NCBI GenBank assembly: GCA_958451915.1
Contig: CAUDRX010000173.1
Span: forward strand, 1-5,111
DNA from: an uncultured Peptococcaceae bacterium
GTDB taxonomy: Bacteria > Bacillota > Peptococcia > Peptococcales > Peptococcaceae
Reading direction: 5' to 3'
DNA length: 5,111 nt
Positions 4,667-5,111 of the stretch are shown one piece after another. Both the position numbers and the translations under genes were made by a program. The notes under the pieces were generated by a model. The model saw only the letters and a program-made list of their open reading frames with translations, had not been told where the DNA came from and ran no database searches. The stretch's first letter is position 1; each line of letters opens with the position of its first letter.

Positions 4667-5111
4667 ATGTTGGATATGGAAGCATGGATGGCACAGTTTG
4701 TGGCGATGGTCGAGGCGACATTTCCAAACCGCGTGTGGTTTGTGGGCCTGCAGGGCAGTCGTGCCCGTGATGAGGGGAACGAAGAGAGCGACCTCGATGT
4801 GGTCGTGATATTGGATACTTTGACGGCGGAAGATATCGCAGACTATCGCGTGATGCTCGATGCGCTGCCGGAGCGGGCGCTGCTCTGCGGTTTTCTCTCA
4901 GGCCGCGAGGAGCTCGTACACTGGCCTGCGTCAGAGTTGTTTCAGTTCTGCCATGATACACGTCCCTATCTGGGCAGTCTGGACGCTGTACTGGCTCAGG
5001 TGGATGAGCATGCGGTGCGTGAGGCTGTGCATATTGGTGTGGGTAATATCTACCATGGGTGTGTGCACAACATGGTGCATGAAACAAGTCCGGCGATCTT
5101 GCGCGATCTTT
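4667..5111 (+). CDS. Nucleotidyltransferase domain protein, 3' end missing
   Basis: The frame is open from the ATG to the window edge (148 complete codons), so the C-terminus is missing. Residues 24-50 read WFVGLQGSRARDEGNEESDLDVVVILD. The GS (30-31) and the SDLD aspartates (D42, D44) are the signature of the Pol-beta superfamily nucleotidyltransferase fold, with the two Asp residues as metal ligands. The following region has PYLGSLDAVLAQ (100-111) and a helical EAVHIGVGNIYHGCVHNMVHE (119-139) rich in His and Tyr, suggesting a C-terminal helical domain like those seen in many single-chain Firmicute members. Expected chemistry is transfer of a nucleotide from NTP; the substrate cannot be told. 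The ATG has GGAGGA (4654-4659) at 7 nt; the nearby ATG at 4659 is out of frame. A MNT-type antitoxin is less likely because the protein extends well past the minimal domain and has its own promoter with no toxin partner visible upstream. Confidence 0.85.
   Translation, partial: MLDMEAWMAQFVAMVEATFPNRVWFVGLQGSRARDEGNEESDLDVVVILDTLTAEDIADYRVMLDALPERALLCGFLSGREELVHWPASELFQFCHDTRPYLGSLDAVLAQVDEHAVREAVHIGVGNIYHGCVHNMVHETSPAILRDL

Noticed and set aside
4503..4808. 101-codon plus-strand frame spanning the end of the zinc ribbon gene
   Set aside because: It runs through the terminator at 4556-4587 and the promoter at 4602-4630, and then overlaps the nucleotidyltransferase signature in another frame. 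An internal ATG at 4659 overlaps the ribosome binding site.
4230..5087. 285-codon open frame on the minus strand
   Set aside because: It is antisense to the zinc ribbon gene, its terminator and the nucleotidyltransferase. The His/Pro/Arg-rich translation reads through a perfect terminator hairpin, which a real gene would be unlikely to contain.

Overview
The window looks like an ordinary chromosomal stretch from a low-to-mid GC Firmicute. The fused FeoA-FeoB, the DegV-family protein, the Cdd1-type helix-hairpin-helix protein, strong AGGAGG-type ribosome binding sites and TGnTATAAT promoters all fit that phylum. Negativicutes (Selenomonas/Megasphaera-like) is my best guess at class level; it is an inference from protein style and not proven. 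Every supported gene is on the plus strand. I see no IS element, CRISPR array, RNA gene or phage signature.

Layout. (1) Positions 1-189 are an AT-rich leader with an extended -10 promoter, a near-perfect 16-bp palindrome abutting it, and a 7-bp stem-loop just upstream of the ribosome binding site. (2) Positions 190-2559 encode a 789-residue FeoA-FeoB fusion, the GTPase-coupled ferrous iron importer, closed by an intrinsic terminator. (3) A separate promoter with a 5' stem-loop in its leader drives a DegV-family (fatty-acid-binding, FakB-like) protein at 2770-3618, again followed by a terminator. (4) A compact group follows: a thioredoxin-fold protein with an unusual CCAC centre (3690-4037), an overlapping Cdd1-family helix-hairpin-helix protein (4030-4299) and a 65-residue double-CxxC zinc ribbon protein (4349-4546), ended by a strong GC-rich terminator. 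(5) A fresh promoter drives a Pol-beta-superfamily nucleotidyltransferase (from 4667) that runs off the right edge.

The window therefore holds four transcription units. The first is an iron-uptake gene that probably responds to metal. The second is a lipid-binding protein gene. The third is a cysteine-rich three-gene cluster whose members may share a redox or metal theme, which is speculative. The fourth is an incomplete nucleotidyltransferase. The observations most worth following are the palindrome and leader hairpin of feoAB, and the Trx-like/HhH/zinc-ribbon cluster with its unclear promoter. I did not find convincing evidence of a wholly new system.
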